64,000 nucleotides of DNA from Mesostigma viride (Eukaryota; Streptophyta; Mesostigmatophyceae; Mesostigmatales; Mesostigmataceae). This document shows positions 32,266-50,652 of the stretch, one piece after another (position 1 is the first letter of the stretch; each line of letters opens with the position of its first letter). The position numbers and the translations under genes are program-made. The notes beneath the pieces were generated by a model, which saw only the letters and a list, made by a program, of their open reading frames with translations, searched no databases and was not told where the DNA came from. Location of the stretch: the NCBI GenBank assembly GCA_009746045.1, contig RPFO01000175.1, positions 5,355,414 through 5,419,413 on the forward strand, given 5' to 3'.

Positions 32266-33579
32266 CAGTGTACAGCCATACGCAATACGCAATCATACGG
32301 GGCCCATGGGTATGGTGTATAATACGCCATACGGGGTATATAATACGCAAATCATACGGGGACTCTTGAAAATGCTGTTTTTTGCATGGTTCAGGGGGTT
32401 CTTCAACATTCTGACCAATCAGGCATGTTTTTTTTTTGTTCTTGCAACACCACTTGCCTTTATTTAACACATCATCACATAATATTGCCGTTGCCGTCGC
32501 TGCATGCCTACAAATACAAGCATTGTACATCTGTTGTTATTAATAATGTCTGTAAATAGCACACAGTCAGTCGGCCAACTTGCCAAAAGTAATAAGACAT
32601 TCTGCCAGAAACAGACATCTTGCCTACTCGTGGTAGGCCACCATGCAATATTGATCTACATGAAGCAAGAATCCATACGGGCTGCCAACAATGTGGCTAG
32701 CGTGCAGGATACCATGCATGCCAGCAACCCGACCCAGCTTCCCTAAACCATTAACACATATGGTACGGTGGCTGGCTAGCAGCAGCCTGCATGGCTAAAT
32801 AAGGCATTTATGTGCATCGCGAGTCACACCAAATATACCCCGCAGCCTGCGACGTAATGCCTCCGGCGGCCTCTTGCACTCGCTCACTCTTGCCTCCTTC
32901 GCGTACGTAGCGCCCATGATATGGCGGGTGCTAGCCTTGCTCGGGTGGTAGAACCCGAGAATTTTGCATCCAAAAGTGTGCACGTCACTTAGCTTGTAGT
33001 TACCTGTCGGCTGCCATTTCTTGTTGAGAGTCTGTTCTTTCACGATGTGTGTCCAGACAGTCTCGAATACGGCCTGCATCTCGTCGGCCCAGTCATCATT
33101 GTGTTCCATAGACCCACACCATCACCGTCGCTAGCCATGGTGCCTGGATGTCAATATTGTGCTACGATTAAATGTTAGGTGCCAGATGCGCGCCCTTGTT
33201 GGCAGACAACATAACTTCGTCACCTAATTTCCTCGTCCTTCGTCTCCTAGACCCTAGTCCGACACGCAGCAATCTGCAGCAATGCACGTACAGTCGTACA
33301 TGCACGGCCAGCTTGGCACCTGGATGTGGTTTATTTGTCGCGGAGTTCCAGGTCGCCTAGATACAGTCTAGTTCCGGCTCCACGTGCCGTCCAAAATGAT
33401 GCCAGAAGCTACTTCGAACGCGGTTCATACGCAAAAAATACGCAAAAAATACGCAATACGCAAAAAATACGCAAAAAATACGCAGTGCGTATTTTTTTTC
33501 CCATTTTCATACGGAAATCTTGCGTATGGCGTATAATACGCGCCATACGGCGTATTATACGCCGTATGGCTGTTCACTG
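32266..33579. mobile_element. Non-autonomous hAT element inside LINE RT
   Basis: Terminal inverted repeats CAGTGTACAGCCATACG (32266-32282) and the complement of CAGTGAACAGCCATACG (33563-33579), 16 of 17 matching. It is flanked by the 8 bp duplication CCACTGCA (32258-32265, 33580-33587). A CAGTG terminus and 8 bp duplication are hAT hallmarks. Subterminal regions are dense in ATACGC and CATACGG, possible transposase-binding sites. No transposase is encoded; the one ORF of note is at 32795-33109 on the minus strand. Confidence 0.88.
32795..33109 (-). other. Open frame of 104 codons inside the hAT element, function unknown
   Basis: Begins MEHNDDWADEMQAVFETVW, contains KWQPTGNYKLSDVHTFGCK, ends in a basic stretch. 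I recognise no family. It could be a captured host or transposon fragment, or chance. Confidence 0.25.
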
Positions 33580-34685
33580 CCACTGCAGACCGGCGTCTGG
33601 CAGGGTTGCGTCCTGTCGCCGTACCTGTTTATTATTGTAGTGGATTATGTTATGCGCCAGGCACGTGCTCGCTTTGCTAGCATTGCAGGCCGTGCCCCTG
33701 GCCTAGCGATCACGAACGAGCTTGGGGAAGGGGGGCCGACTAACAAGCAGAATTTACTAGCTGACCTCATTTATGCCGACGACATCACGCTCATCGAGAA
33801 GCCGGAGTCTGCCCAACTTTGGCTGGACTGCCTGGCGCTCGAGGCTCGGGCGGTTGGTCTAGAAATCAGCCCCAAAACGGAGGCCCTGGCCCTCGGCATG
33901 GCAGGGCCCCCACCCACACTCCGCCTCTTAGACGATGCCGAGGTCAACTACCCTCCTTCAGGCCGCTTCAAGCTGCTCGGCAGTTGGCTTCCCGACTGCG
34001 AGGACGACATGACGACACGGATCGGCATGGCGTGGGCGCACCTCCATGACCACCGCCGCTGGTGGAGCAACCCCGCCCTACCCCGGATCGTCAAGCGTGA
34101 CCTCTTCAAGGTCGTCATTCTGACGATCCTGACCCGTACGGCGCCGAGACGTGGACACTGATGCAGGAGCTGGAGCAACGACTCGACGGCGCCGTCACCA
34201 AGATGCTGCGCAAGGCCCTTAACATCCCCTTTGGTTTGCACCTTAGTAATGAGGATTTGTACGCTGATTTGCCCTATGTTTCCCACATTATTAGGCACAG
34301 GCGCCTGGGCCTAGCCGGGCACCTGGCCCGCACAGATCAGGTAGATACATCAGATAGACTAGCTGGCACCAAGCCCGCCCAGCCTGGGCGATATGTCCTC
34401 ACCTGGCGTGCCCCCGGCCGCGCGCGGCAGGGCCGCCACCCGTGGACTTTTCGTGATAGACTCGGCATGGACATGTGCTACACTAGACGTGACGGGCTCA
34501 CCCCCGGGCAGCCTCCTGGTTTGTCTGTAATATGGAGGCAGATGGTGCGCAAGGATAGATGGCAAGTAGTGATGAAGGAGACCACCCCCAAGCCTGTGGG
34601 GGCTCCGCGTGTGACCATTAAGTATGGCATTCATAGCGATTCGGGCCGCGGTGCCCACACCCCTGTAACTAGGACCTAGATAGCT

Positions 34686-34774
34686 TATACCATCCATTCC
34701 ATCCATTCCATCCATTCCATTCCATCCATTCCATCCATTCCACGAGCCACGAGCCACGAGCCACGAGCCACGAG
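34686..34774. repeat. CCATT-type tail of the LINE and a CCACGAG octamer run
   Basis: CCATTCCATC-type repeats (34689-34741) directly after the ORF2 stop region, then four copies of a CGAGCCA heptamer-octamer before the next LINE leader. Confidence 0.75.
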
Positions 34775-34775
34775 G

Positions 34776-34901
34776 TAGCCATGGCTGTCGGAGCTCATAA
34801 CTTTCACGTTTGAGCCCCGAATTCAGCTGTGAATATCACAATCGCTTCGTCTTTCTTAGACGCACATGCTGATATAATTTTCCGAAGCTATAACGCAATA
34901 T
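34776..34901 (+). promoter_or_regulatory. LINE 5' leader (copy C)
   Basis: GGAGCTCATAACTTTCACG, hairpin CGTCT / AGACG near 34849-34863, then GCTGATATAATTTTC, ending at the ORF1 start. Confidence 0.65.
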
Positions 34902-36289
34902 ATGACGAGCAAACGCCCCTTGCCGCAACGCAGCCTGGCGGCTGCGCTCGGCAATGAAAGCCCGTCTGCAGCTTCGGCAGCAGATTCGCCCTCAAGCCCG
35001 GAAGGCAACGGTGACACTAGTCGTGCACTGGTGGTTGCCCAGCCCCCTCACGGGCTTGCGCCTCGCCCTCTGCATCGCCTGAGCCTAAACGCAGTCGCCC
35101 TGAGGATCCGCCCCCTGCCGAGCCGGGCTGGAAAGAAATCGACTTTGACGCCAAATCAGCTGCCTGGTGGACACAAGGCCAAGCAGATCCCATCCAGTTT
35201 ATGAAAGCCGTGTTCTACGGGACGCGCACCTCGCTTCTTGCCCTGTGCAAGCACTTTTACGTCCAAGGTCGCATCATTTCGCCTGCCCGTGGTGATTTTA
35301 TCACCCGGATCACCAGTCCCGCTACTCCCGCCCCCGCCTGCAGCTCCTCGCCCTCTGCTGCCTCCTCGGGCGCTCTGTCGCCGAGATCTGGGCCCCCCCC
35401 TCCACCTCCGAAATTCGCTCCATCATCAACAAGGCCATCGAACAGCACGTGACACCCCTCGCCGCAGATGTGGCGGCCATGGGCGGCACGCTGGCTGCCG
35501 AGCTTCCCCTAGCTCCTCTCCTCCACCACCACCGCCACCTCCAAGCTCCTCGCCGCCACCTCCACCATGCACAACCGAAGCCCTCACCGCCCAGCTCCTC
35601 GCCATCGACAAGCGCCTGCAGGACAACGCCATAGCCATCGAATGCTTGCAGAACACCGCCGGCATCACTGCCCAGGCGGTGAAGGACATCGCCGCTCGGC
35701 CAGCCCCTGCTGGCCCTGCCGGCGATGCTCCTCCCGGCATCCCGACCTGGGCGGACATGCTTAAGCAGCACGCCACCTCCACCACTTCCGCCGTCGCCGC
35801 CCAGCTTAAGCAGCAGACGCTGGACCTCCGCGAGGAGGCCGAGCTCGCCAAGCGCAGCCTTAACGTCATAGTCAAGCACTTCGACCCGCTGGAGGACGAG
35901 ACCTCCGAGACCCTTGCCCTGGCGTTTGAGAACAAAATCCTTGTCCCCATGGCTATCACTGGTAAGGGCAAGCCGCGGGGGTGACCCGCCTTCCCCGCTC
36001 GCGGGGTAAGGCCGGCCCCTCCCCCTTGCTCCTCACCTTTGACACCATGGCGGATAAGATGGAGTTCCTCAAGTGTCGCAAGCGGCTTGGGGGGACCGCC
36101 TACACGCTGGACGATGACTTGACCTTGACGCAGCAACAACGGCGACGGGAGCTATGGCCGACCTACCTCCAGCTTCGGCAGACGGCGGGGCAGAAGCCGG
36201 TCTACTGGAAGGGGGCGGACATCTACGTCGCCCACAAGCCCTGGCAGGCGACCCCTGCCGCCCCAGCCACCCCAGCCACCCCAGCCTAG
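34902..36289 (+). pseudogene. LINE ORF1-like protein, ORF1-only element copy C
   Basis: Starts MTSKRPLPQRSLAAALGNE, close to copy A. Frameshifts near 35075, between 35330 and 35560, and near 35965 break it. Recognisable parts: [74 protein letters not shown]. The stop is at 36287-36289 and the 3' UTR follows at once, so again there is no ORF2. Confidence 0.75.
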
Positions 36290-36720
36290 GGAATATATAG
36301 CAGTAGTGTAGACTAGAAAGCTTAGTGACGTGGCCATGTATGCTTACGTGACGGGCCCACACCCGCCCTTGCAATAGCCGTAGCAATTTCGAGTCATGCT
36401 TTGCCCATGCAGGGAGTTACTCCCTGCTGAGAGGCCATGTGTACCCTAGCTATAGCCTAGCCACATACCTTCCACCCCATGTCATGCAGGCCTTCTAGGC
36501 CCTCTCCTCAAGCCCCCCCTGGGTGCCTGTGCTTGATTAGGAGGCATGAACCACCATGGAGGTGCAGGTGCACCTAGTGCACCCAGAGCAGGTGATAGTT
36601 GTACATCCTACACCTGCAGGTTGTCGCCCTGATTGTATTACAAACCCATAGATGCCCCTTTCTCAGGGCTATGTGTTACATATGCTCCCCACGGAGCTAT
36701 GATTTTAATTAATTAATTAA
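36290..36720 (+). mobile_element. LINE 3' UTR and compensated terminal hairpin, copy C
   Basis: Family 3' UTR ending in the stem-loop 36684-36697, GCTCC, CCAC, GGAGC, then TAAT repeats. The A-T pair of other copies is here a G-C pair. Confidence 0.7.
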
Positions 36721-36988
36721 TTAATCCATTCCATCCCATGTTCCCCTCCCACTGAGGACTTATGCTCACGTGACGCAGTCACGTGTCTATTAATTAATTA
36801 ATTAATGGTGGTGCAGGTGCACCAAGGTAGTGCACCCAGAGTAGGGGGCAGTTTACATCCACCACCTGCAGGTTGTAGCTCAGAATGTGTTACCATATAC
36901 CTCTTATCAGGGATATGTGTTTCATATCCTCCTTACTTACTTAATTAATTAATTCATTCATTCGTTAAGTAATCAAGTAATTATCATT
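36721..36988. other. TAAT runs, palindrome and a further LINE 3' end fragment
   Basis: CACGTGACGCAGTCACGTG at 36775-36793 (8 bp arms) followed by TAAT repeats, then a second 3' UTR piece (GTGCACCCAGAG, GGGATATGTGTTTCATAT) ending in TTAC/TAAT/ATTC tetramers near 36927-36965. Confidence 0.55.
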
Positions 36989-36989
36989 G

Positions 36990-38165
36990 TGCTCCGTGAC
37001 TACGACTTTGACGCCAGCCAGCCCGGCTATTTTGACAAGCTTACACACGATCGCATCCTGGCCCACGTGTTTTTTGGGACGCATGCCTCTCTTATAGAAC
37101 TATGCAAGCAGCTTTCCCACCAAGGTCGCCTTGTCAATGCCTTCCTCCAGAGGCGCCATTTCGGCAAGGACGTCCTCAACGCCCGCCGCCCCCACCTCCA
37201 GCAATTCGCCCTCTTTTCCCTCCTTGGACGCTCCATCGAGGAGCTTTGGCCCCCAAAGCCCCTCACCACCACCTTAACCGAATCCTCCATCCGCTCACTC
37301 CTCAAGGAGGCCCTCGATCGAGCAGCACGTGGCCCCCATCGCTGCAGATGTGGCGGCCATGGGCAGCACGTTGGCTGCCGAGCTCCCCCTCCTCTCCACC
37401 ATTTCCACCGCCACCTCCACCCTCCTCGCCTCCTCCACCGCCACCATCCCCTCCGACTCCATCACCGCCCAGCTCCGCGACATCGACCAGCGCCTCAAGG
37501 ATAATGCAATCGCTATCGAGGTCTTGCAGAACACAGCAGGCCTCACCGCCCAGGCAGTGAAGGACATTGCCGCCAAGCCAGCCTCGGCTGGCCTGGCCGG
37601 CGATGCTCCTCCCATCACGACCTGGGCGGACATGCTTAAGCAACATACCACCTCCACCATCTCCGCCGTCGCAGCCCAGCTCCAGCGGCAGACGCTTGAC
37701 CTCCGCGAGGAGGCCGAGCTCGCCAAGCGCAGCCTCAACGCCATACTCAAGAACCTCGACATGGAAGAAGGTGAGAATTCCGAGAAGCTTGCACGTGCGT
37801 TTGAGAGCAAAATCCTTGCACGCATGGGCCTTCTTGGTGAGATCAAGCTGACCGCCCACCGCCTCCCCCGCGCGCGGGGTAAGGCGGGGGCGCCTCCGCT
37901 TCTTCTCATCTTTGATAGCCCAGCGGACAAGATTTCGTTTCTCAGACGCCGCAAGCGGCTCGAGAATACTCCCTTCACCGTGGACAACGACTTGACCCTG
38001 GCCCAGCAACAACGGCGACGGGAGCTATGGCCGACCTACCTCCAGCTCCGGCAGACCAAGGCGGGCCAGCCGGTGTACTGGAAGGGGGCGCCATCTACGT
38101 CGGCCACAAGCCCTGGCCAGCGACCCCCTCGACCACCGCGGCCCCAGCAACTCCAGCCCCAGCCT
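36990..38165 (+). pseudogene. LINE ORF1-like protein, ORF1-only element copy D (5' truncated)
   Basis: Begins inside ORF1 (RDYDFDASQPGYF). Frameshifts near 37316 and 38092; otherwise long open segments matching copy A (DSITAQLRDIDQRLKDNAI, WADMLKQHTTSTISAVAA, SLNAILKNLDMEEGE, LLIFDSPADKISFL). Followed by its 3' UTR, no ORF2. Confidence 0.75.
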
Positions 38166-38612
38166 AGGGGAATACAGCAGTAGTGTAGAATAGTTAGACA
38201 GTGGCCTTGTACATGCCCGCCTACTACAGGCACTATACCAGCTTAGGCCTAGCCCTTTTTAGTCATGTACATGTGTGCCTATGATGAGCCACCCTCCAGA
38301 TGATACCTAGCTTTATTTAATTATGCCGTGCCCATGCAGGGGGTCACTCCCTGCTGAGAAGCCATGCCCTAGCTTTTGTATAGCTGTGCTGATCTTCCCC
38401 ACCTATGACAGGCTCCCCTTAGCTGGCACCTGGTGCCTGAAACTCTGGGTGGTGCAGGTGCCCTAGTGCACCTAGAGCAAGTGTTGTTTACATTCCCACC
38501 CTTGCAGGAAGTAGCTTAGAATGTATGATAGGCCATATGCCCCTTCTCTGGGCTATGTGCTACATATACTCCCAACGGAGTTATGTTACAATTCAATTCA
38601 ATTCAATTCCGT
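38166..38612 (+). mobile_element. LINE 3' UTR and terminal hairpin, copy D, with CAATT tail
   Basis: Very like copy A, ending in ACTCC, CAAC, GGAGT at 38568-38581 then GTTATGTTA and CAATT repeats. Confidence 0.7.
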
Positions 38613-38784
38613 GACTACCCAACTGGAGCGCATGACTAATTGATCATAATGACTTATGCTGCATAAAATGGCAAGAGTATACCATTGAGACAGTGCGAGG
38701 GTGCTTGTCTAGAACCCATTACAAGCCATTCTGTAAGAACAACTTGCACAAACTATGTCTAATATGTAACAAACCTACTTCTGC

Positions 38785-45370
<6,586 letters not shown>

Positions 45371-47220
45371 CTGGCAATATACGGCAAGTGTACATGGCAC
45401 GTATTTACATAGCAGGTATACACCGCCCGTTTACACGGCACAATTAGGCGGCAAGCATACACGGCACATTTAGATTTGCAGGACAGCCACCCAAGACAGT
45501 GCGCCAATCACCACGAGCACCTCACACCAAACACCCAGAGCCGCGGGAGGTTGTCGGCGCAGCCGGTGGCGGGCCAAGCAGTAGGAACTACAAGACAGGT
45601 GTGCACTGCGGGACGCGGTAGGTAGAGAGGGTTGTCAGATGCCGTTCGAGCCAGGCCATAGAAGGGTATTGGGCTGGCTGTGCTCGCAAACCTTGAGGAT
45701 CCGTTTCTGGCCTTGCTTCGCTTTGCATGCATCACCACATAACATCTAATCTGTTACAGGCAAAAGAAACAACCTGCTTCCCTGGAATGGAAGCCCAACT
45801 TTTATGAGAACCAACTTGCCCAGCCAACCCCTATCTGGGTGGCTTGGGTACAGGTGCAAGCACAAAAACAAAGTGTTTATTTTGTGCTGTACCGCATTGC
45901 ATTATCAGCTGTGCACGTTCGTGATATATGCATGAGCATAGCTCACACATTGCAATTCGTGTTGCAATCATCGAACCTAAGACGCTGCCACCGCAGGAAG
46001 ATCCACCTGGGCCAGATGGGCTCCATACATACCTATACATAGAAATCTTGACAAGGCCAAAAGCGCTCCAACGGTGCTCCTGTTGTTGCTGAATCGCGCT
46101 CCTAGACGCAGAAGGGCTCACCTACACAAGGCCTAATTCCTGGTACCGCCTCGCTTGTTAAAGCGAAAACAGCAAACATCTCAAGCGGGTCGATCCTGAT
46201 CCAGGGATTCGTGCCCCACCTTGCTGCCTGTCACCCACCCCCTGCCACCCACCTGGCCAGGGAGACCGTGCCCTGGGGTGGTGGTGTGTGGCGTGCGCCA
46301 GAGGCCGGCCTTGTTGCGGATATCGGCCGCTGCGGTGTGCCAGTAACCACTGCCTCTGGCCCTGGACCGCCAGAGGCTGCGCTGATCCCAGCCTGTGCAG
46401 TCGACTGCACCCCTGAGGTGGGCCGGCTCCTGCCAGGCCTGGCCGCACCATGGAGGGGGAGGGGGGGGGGAGGGAACCACAGTCTTTGTACATTTGAGAG
46501 AATAGAGAGACTATACAAAAATACGTTAACCAAACTAGGGATGCTTTGAAGTCGTCTGACACTGTTTGGGGGTGTTTGAGAGATGCTCGGGGCGCCCTGA
46601 CGAGACGCCCTGTGCGCTCATTCGATTGGTCCCATCTCAACCTGAGAGCATTCCGAAATACTCATTCTTAGGTTTCCAGGGGAATGGGCTAGGTGACTTC
46701 CCATGCATGTAGCGAATACGCGTTGGTTGTCTCATTAATATAGTGAATACGTGCAAAGACGCAAAGACGCATGCATGTATGCACAACGTGGCTGGTCATA
46801 CGGTTCCAACAGGGAGGTTGCAACAGGGAGGTTGCAACAGGAAAGAGGCGTAACGTTACATAAATGATAAAACATCACATATTGCCTGTCCATGCAACAC
46901 ACCTTGTCCCAATACAGAGGCGTGCCAACCAACCTGCTCTGGGCGCGGCTACCAACGCCTTCCTGGGACCCGGGCCGCGCGCCGTTGCTGCCAGCTCGCT
47001 CCTCCACGCTGACATCAGCAGAGGAGGATGAGGATGGCCCTGCCGAGCCCCTGGGCTGGCTGCCTGGTCGCCCGCTCAATCCTCCGTACATCCCAGGTGG
47101 TGCTAGCTCCGCGGCTCCTCCGGCATCGTCTCCCCTTCCCCTCCAGGAGATGGGCTGCGTGCACAGTTTGCCACAACACCATTCATCATCAGATAAACGC
47201 TTGGTTAACCCTGCCGGCCT
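45371..47220. other. Probable intron of the TEX9-like gene, no recognised exon
   Basis: Minus-strand open stretches at 46735-47337 and 46158-46640 are Ser/Gly/Arg-rich but lack a family match or phase-consistent splice sites. Confidence 0.35.
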
Positions 47221-47325
47221 GCCCCGGCCCGGCCCGGCCCGGCCCCGCCCGCCCCGCCCCGCCCCGCCCCGCCCCGCCCCGCCCCGCCCCACCCTGCCCC
47301 GCCCCGCCCCGCCCCGCCCCCCCCG
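47221..47325. repeat. CCCCG/CCCGG pentamer run
   Basis: About 100 bp of CCCGG then CCCCG repeats, ending in a C8 run. Confidence 0.9.
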
Positions 47326-47380
47326 AGGCAAACCCACACAAACATTCCTTCGTAAAGCTCAAAGCCCTTGCTGAGAGGCA

Positions 47381-48895
47381 GCGCTACGTGCAGGAGTGAT
47401 ACGATGCTCACAGGCAGACCAGCGCTACGTGCAGGATTGATACGATGCTCACAGGCAGACCAGCGCTACGTGCAGGAGTGATACGATGCTCACAGGCAGA
47501 CCAGCGCTACGTGCAGGAGTGATACGATGCTCACAGGCAGACCAGCGCTACGTGCAGGAGTGATACGATGCTCACAGGCAGACCAGCGCTACGTGCAGGA
47601 GTGATACGATGCTCACAGGCAGACCAGCGCTACGTGCAGGAGTGATACGATGCTCACAGGCAGACCAGCGCTACGTGCAGGAGTGATACGATGCTCACAG
47701 GCAGACCAGCGCTACGTGCAGGAGTGATACGATGCTCACAGGCAGACCAGCGCTACGTGCAGGAGTGATACGATGCTCACAGGCAGACCAGCGCTACGTG
47801 CAGGAGTGATACGATGCTCACAGGCAGACCAGCGCTACGTGCAGGAGTGATACGATGCTCACAGGCAGACCAGCGCTACGTGCAGGAGTGATACGATGCT
47901 CACAGGCAGACCAGCGCTACGTGCAGGAGTGATACGATGCTCACAGGCAGACCAGCGCTACGTGCAGGAGTGATACGATGCTCACAGGCAGACCAGCGCT
48001 ACGTGCAGGAGTGATACGATGCTCACAGGCAGACCAGCGCTACGTGCAGGAGTGATACGATGCTCACAGGCAGACCAGCGCTACGTGCAGGAGTGATACG
48101 ATGCTCATGAGCAGACCAGCGCCACGTGCAGGAGTGATACGATGCTCACAGGCAGGCCAGCGCTACGTGCAGGAGTGATACGATGCTCACAGGCAGACCA
48201 GCGCTACGTGCAGGAGTGATACGATGCTCACAGGCAGACCAGCGCTACGTGCAGGAGTGATACGATGCTCACAGGCAGACCAGCGCTACGTGCAGGAGTG
48301 ATACGATGCTCACAGGCAGACCAGCGCTACGTGCAGGAGTGATACGATGCTCACAGGCAGACCAGCGCTACGTGCAGGAGTGATACGATGCTCACAGGCA
48401 GACCAGCGCTACGTGCAGGAGTGATACGATGCTCACAGGCAGACCAGCGCTACGTGCAGGAGTGATACGATGCTCACAGGCAGACCAGCGCTACGTGCAG
48501 GAGTGATACGATGCTCACAGGCAGACCAGCGCTACGTGCAGGAGTGATACGATGCTCACAGGCAGGCCAGCGCTACGTGCAGGAGTGATACGATGCTCAC
48601 AGGCAGACCAGCGCTACGTGCAGGAGTGATACGATGCTCACAGGCAGACCAGCGCTACGTGCAGGAGTGATACGATGCTCACAGGCAGACCAGCGCTACG
48701 TGCAGGATTGATACGATGCTCACAGGCAGACCAGCGCTACGTGCAGGAGTGATACGATGCTCACAGGCAGACCAGCGCTACGTGCAGGAGTGATACGATG
48801 CTCACAGGCAGACCAGCGCTACGTGCAGGATTGATACGATGCTCACAGGCAGACCAGCGCTACGTGCAGGAGTGATACGATGCTCACAGGCAGAC
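47381..48895. repeat. 41 bp minisatellite, 37 units
   Basis: GCGCTACGTG occurs at 47381 and every 41 bp to 48857 with no length change. Units differ only by rare substitutions (AGTGA/ATTGA, CAGACC/CAGGCC, one TGAGC variant near 48106). There are no unique spacers. Confidence 0.97.
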
Positions 48896-49609
48896 CTCGC
48901 GGGCTCGTTTCCCTTGCATCTGAGCACTAGGAGTAATCGGCTACCTGATTCCCCCCAGGGAACATGCCCAGCGTTCCAGCATCTCCCAGCTCGCACCCGC
49001 CCCCCCTCCCCCCCGCATAAACCCTCTCGGCCATCCTGAGAGCCACATACCCCATCGGCCATCCCAACAGTCCCACTTTCCGAAGGCCCCGCCTCCGATA
49101 GCGAGATTCGGCGCGCACTTGATCCCCCAGGGACACTTGGCCCAGATGTGCCCGCCTGGCCCCCGCTGGACCCTACTCGAAGCCTGAGCAGCAGTGGTCA
49201 TAACGTGGCGGTTGGCGGACCATGTCGTGGACATGAATAAATCGTTCATTAGCAAATCTGGAGGAAAGAAGTAAAAAGTAGACATGTGGCCCCATGGGCA
49301 TAACAATGTACAGCAAGAGAATACAGCACCCCACCAGCTGAGAGTGGGTGGAAAGCTGCTGAGAAAAAACGAAACACTCTTTAGTACAACCTTCTATGGC
49401 TTGATGATGATGGCCGTTGGCCATGCGCTGGCCACTAATACCTACTAGGAAGAAACCGAAGAGAATAAAAATAATGGTAGTAATAAAATAATAATGAATG
49501 AACTAGTACCTACTAGGGAGAAATCCGAGGAAATGAATCAATTGTGACGATGAAACCACCAGGGGCATGCAATCTGGTCTGCTTAGCTCATTCCAACCAG
49601 GTCACCCAC
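48896..49609. other. Non-coding, probable intron
   Basis: No supported exon seen. Confidence 0.3.
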
Positions 49610-49674
49610 CTGTCGTCGAGGGACGCGACTGGTTCGGGGACGATGGGGCGGTCCATCTTCTCACGCACTTCTTT
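49610..49674 (-). CDS. Putative upstream exon of the TEX9-like gene
   Basis: Acceptor GATGCAG, donor GTGGGT. Encodes KEVREKMDRPIVPEPVASLD and ends in phase 2, exactly what exon 45370-45315 requires. Composition is like the rest of the protein. The implied intron is 4.2 kb and would contain the 41 bp minisatellite. Confidence 0.5.
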
Positions 49675-50652
49675 CTGCATCCCACCCAGGTATGGGTCGT
49701 CCGATCACAAAGGGACGAACAGATAGCATGGATGGGACGGGCAAACTGGCAAGGCAAGGAGTCATCGAGAGTGGGGGGTACGCAACCGAGGGATGTGGGA
49801 AAGAGAATGTGATTGGGTGGGTGAGCCAGATGAGAAAGCCCAAGGAAGTCGATGAGAAGTATTAGTGCAAAGGCAGGAGGGGCCAGAAGCCTGACTGCCT
49901 TGACTGATACGGGACACGAGGAACGGATGCAGAAGAACTTGAAACTTTTGGGAGAAGAATCAGTGCATTATAACCATGCCTAACAACCGAGCATAGTCGC
50001 CATGCCTCAGAACTGAGCATGATACACCCTAGTAAAAGCGGTGCCCACGCGATGCAGTCACGCGTTGTTAATTAACAGCAATGCAGGAATGAGATAGTGA
50101 ATGGGCTGCTTATGGGAGGTACTATCTGCCTGGGCAATGGTCATATGGCCCCTGCACCCTCTAGCTGACAAACGCAAGCATGTGGGCGGGAGGGTGGCTG
50201 AGGGCACGACTGGACAAAAACCACCCCGCTCGGTTCCATGATACACGCAGCGGTGGATGTGACGAGACGGGTAGACACAAGAGACTGAGGAGAACGAATG
50301 TCGCGACCTACACATCTTCACCTTTAATGGTTAAATGGCCACCTTGCCTTCCGACAAGGGTGTGGCTATTTTGTAGGGGAGTACCACTGCAACCTACCAG
50401 TGTCCCCGGTTTGAACGGTTCGTGGCAAGAGGGGGGAAGTCCCTGCCACGGAATGGAAGCAATAACATTGACTGTGCTTCTTGCCTGCCGAAGGTTCAGA
50501 CGCTAGCGTGCGAGTAATATCCAAGAATTCCTTTACGGCAATATACAGTGGGTAATAACTGGCACCTCTGTACCATGACCAAGGTGGTAGTCTCCAGCTG
50601 ATACTGTACTACTTTGTTGTTTGTGGCAACACTATAGCTATTGTGCCCGTAC

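Larger units (their letters stand above)
29841..34679 (+). pseudogene. LINE ORF2: APE endonuclease and reverse transcriptase, interrupted
   Basis: The start at 29841 may be later. Apurinic-type endonuclease about 30120-30910: TFNARTL, GIQEHR, LLLDANAT, CIDYVV, SDHRIV, all catalytic residues present. RT about 31600-34000: LYKNKGSPDDPANYRGV, MGFRPGRN, FVDFIKAFDS (motif A), then a 1.3 kb insertion, WQGCVLSPYLF (motif B), LIYADDITLI (motif C). The C-terminal part has YGAETW and HRRLGLAGHLAR, typical of APE-type LINEs. Three breaks: a frameshift near 31155 in a C-rich run, the hAT insertion 32266-33579, and a one-base shift near 34130. Removing the insertion plus one target duplication restores the RT frame. 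The stop is TAG at 34677. Confidence 0.85.

Noticed and set aside
46735-47337. 200-codon minus-strand frame, Gly/Ser/Arg-rich
   Set aside because: Partly made of the CCCCG run; no phase-consistent splice sites to the TEX9-like exons and no family match.
47381-48895. CRISPR-like array
   Set aside because: Units are contiguous with no variable spacers, and the context is eukaryotic.
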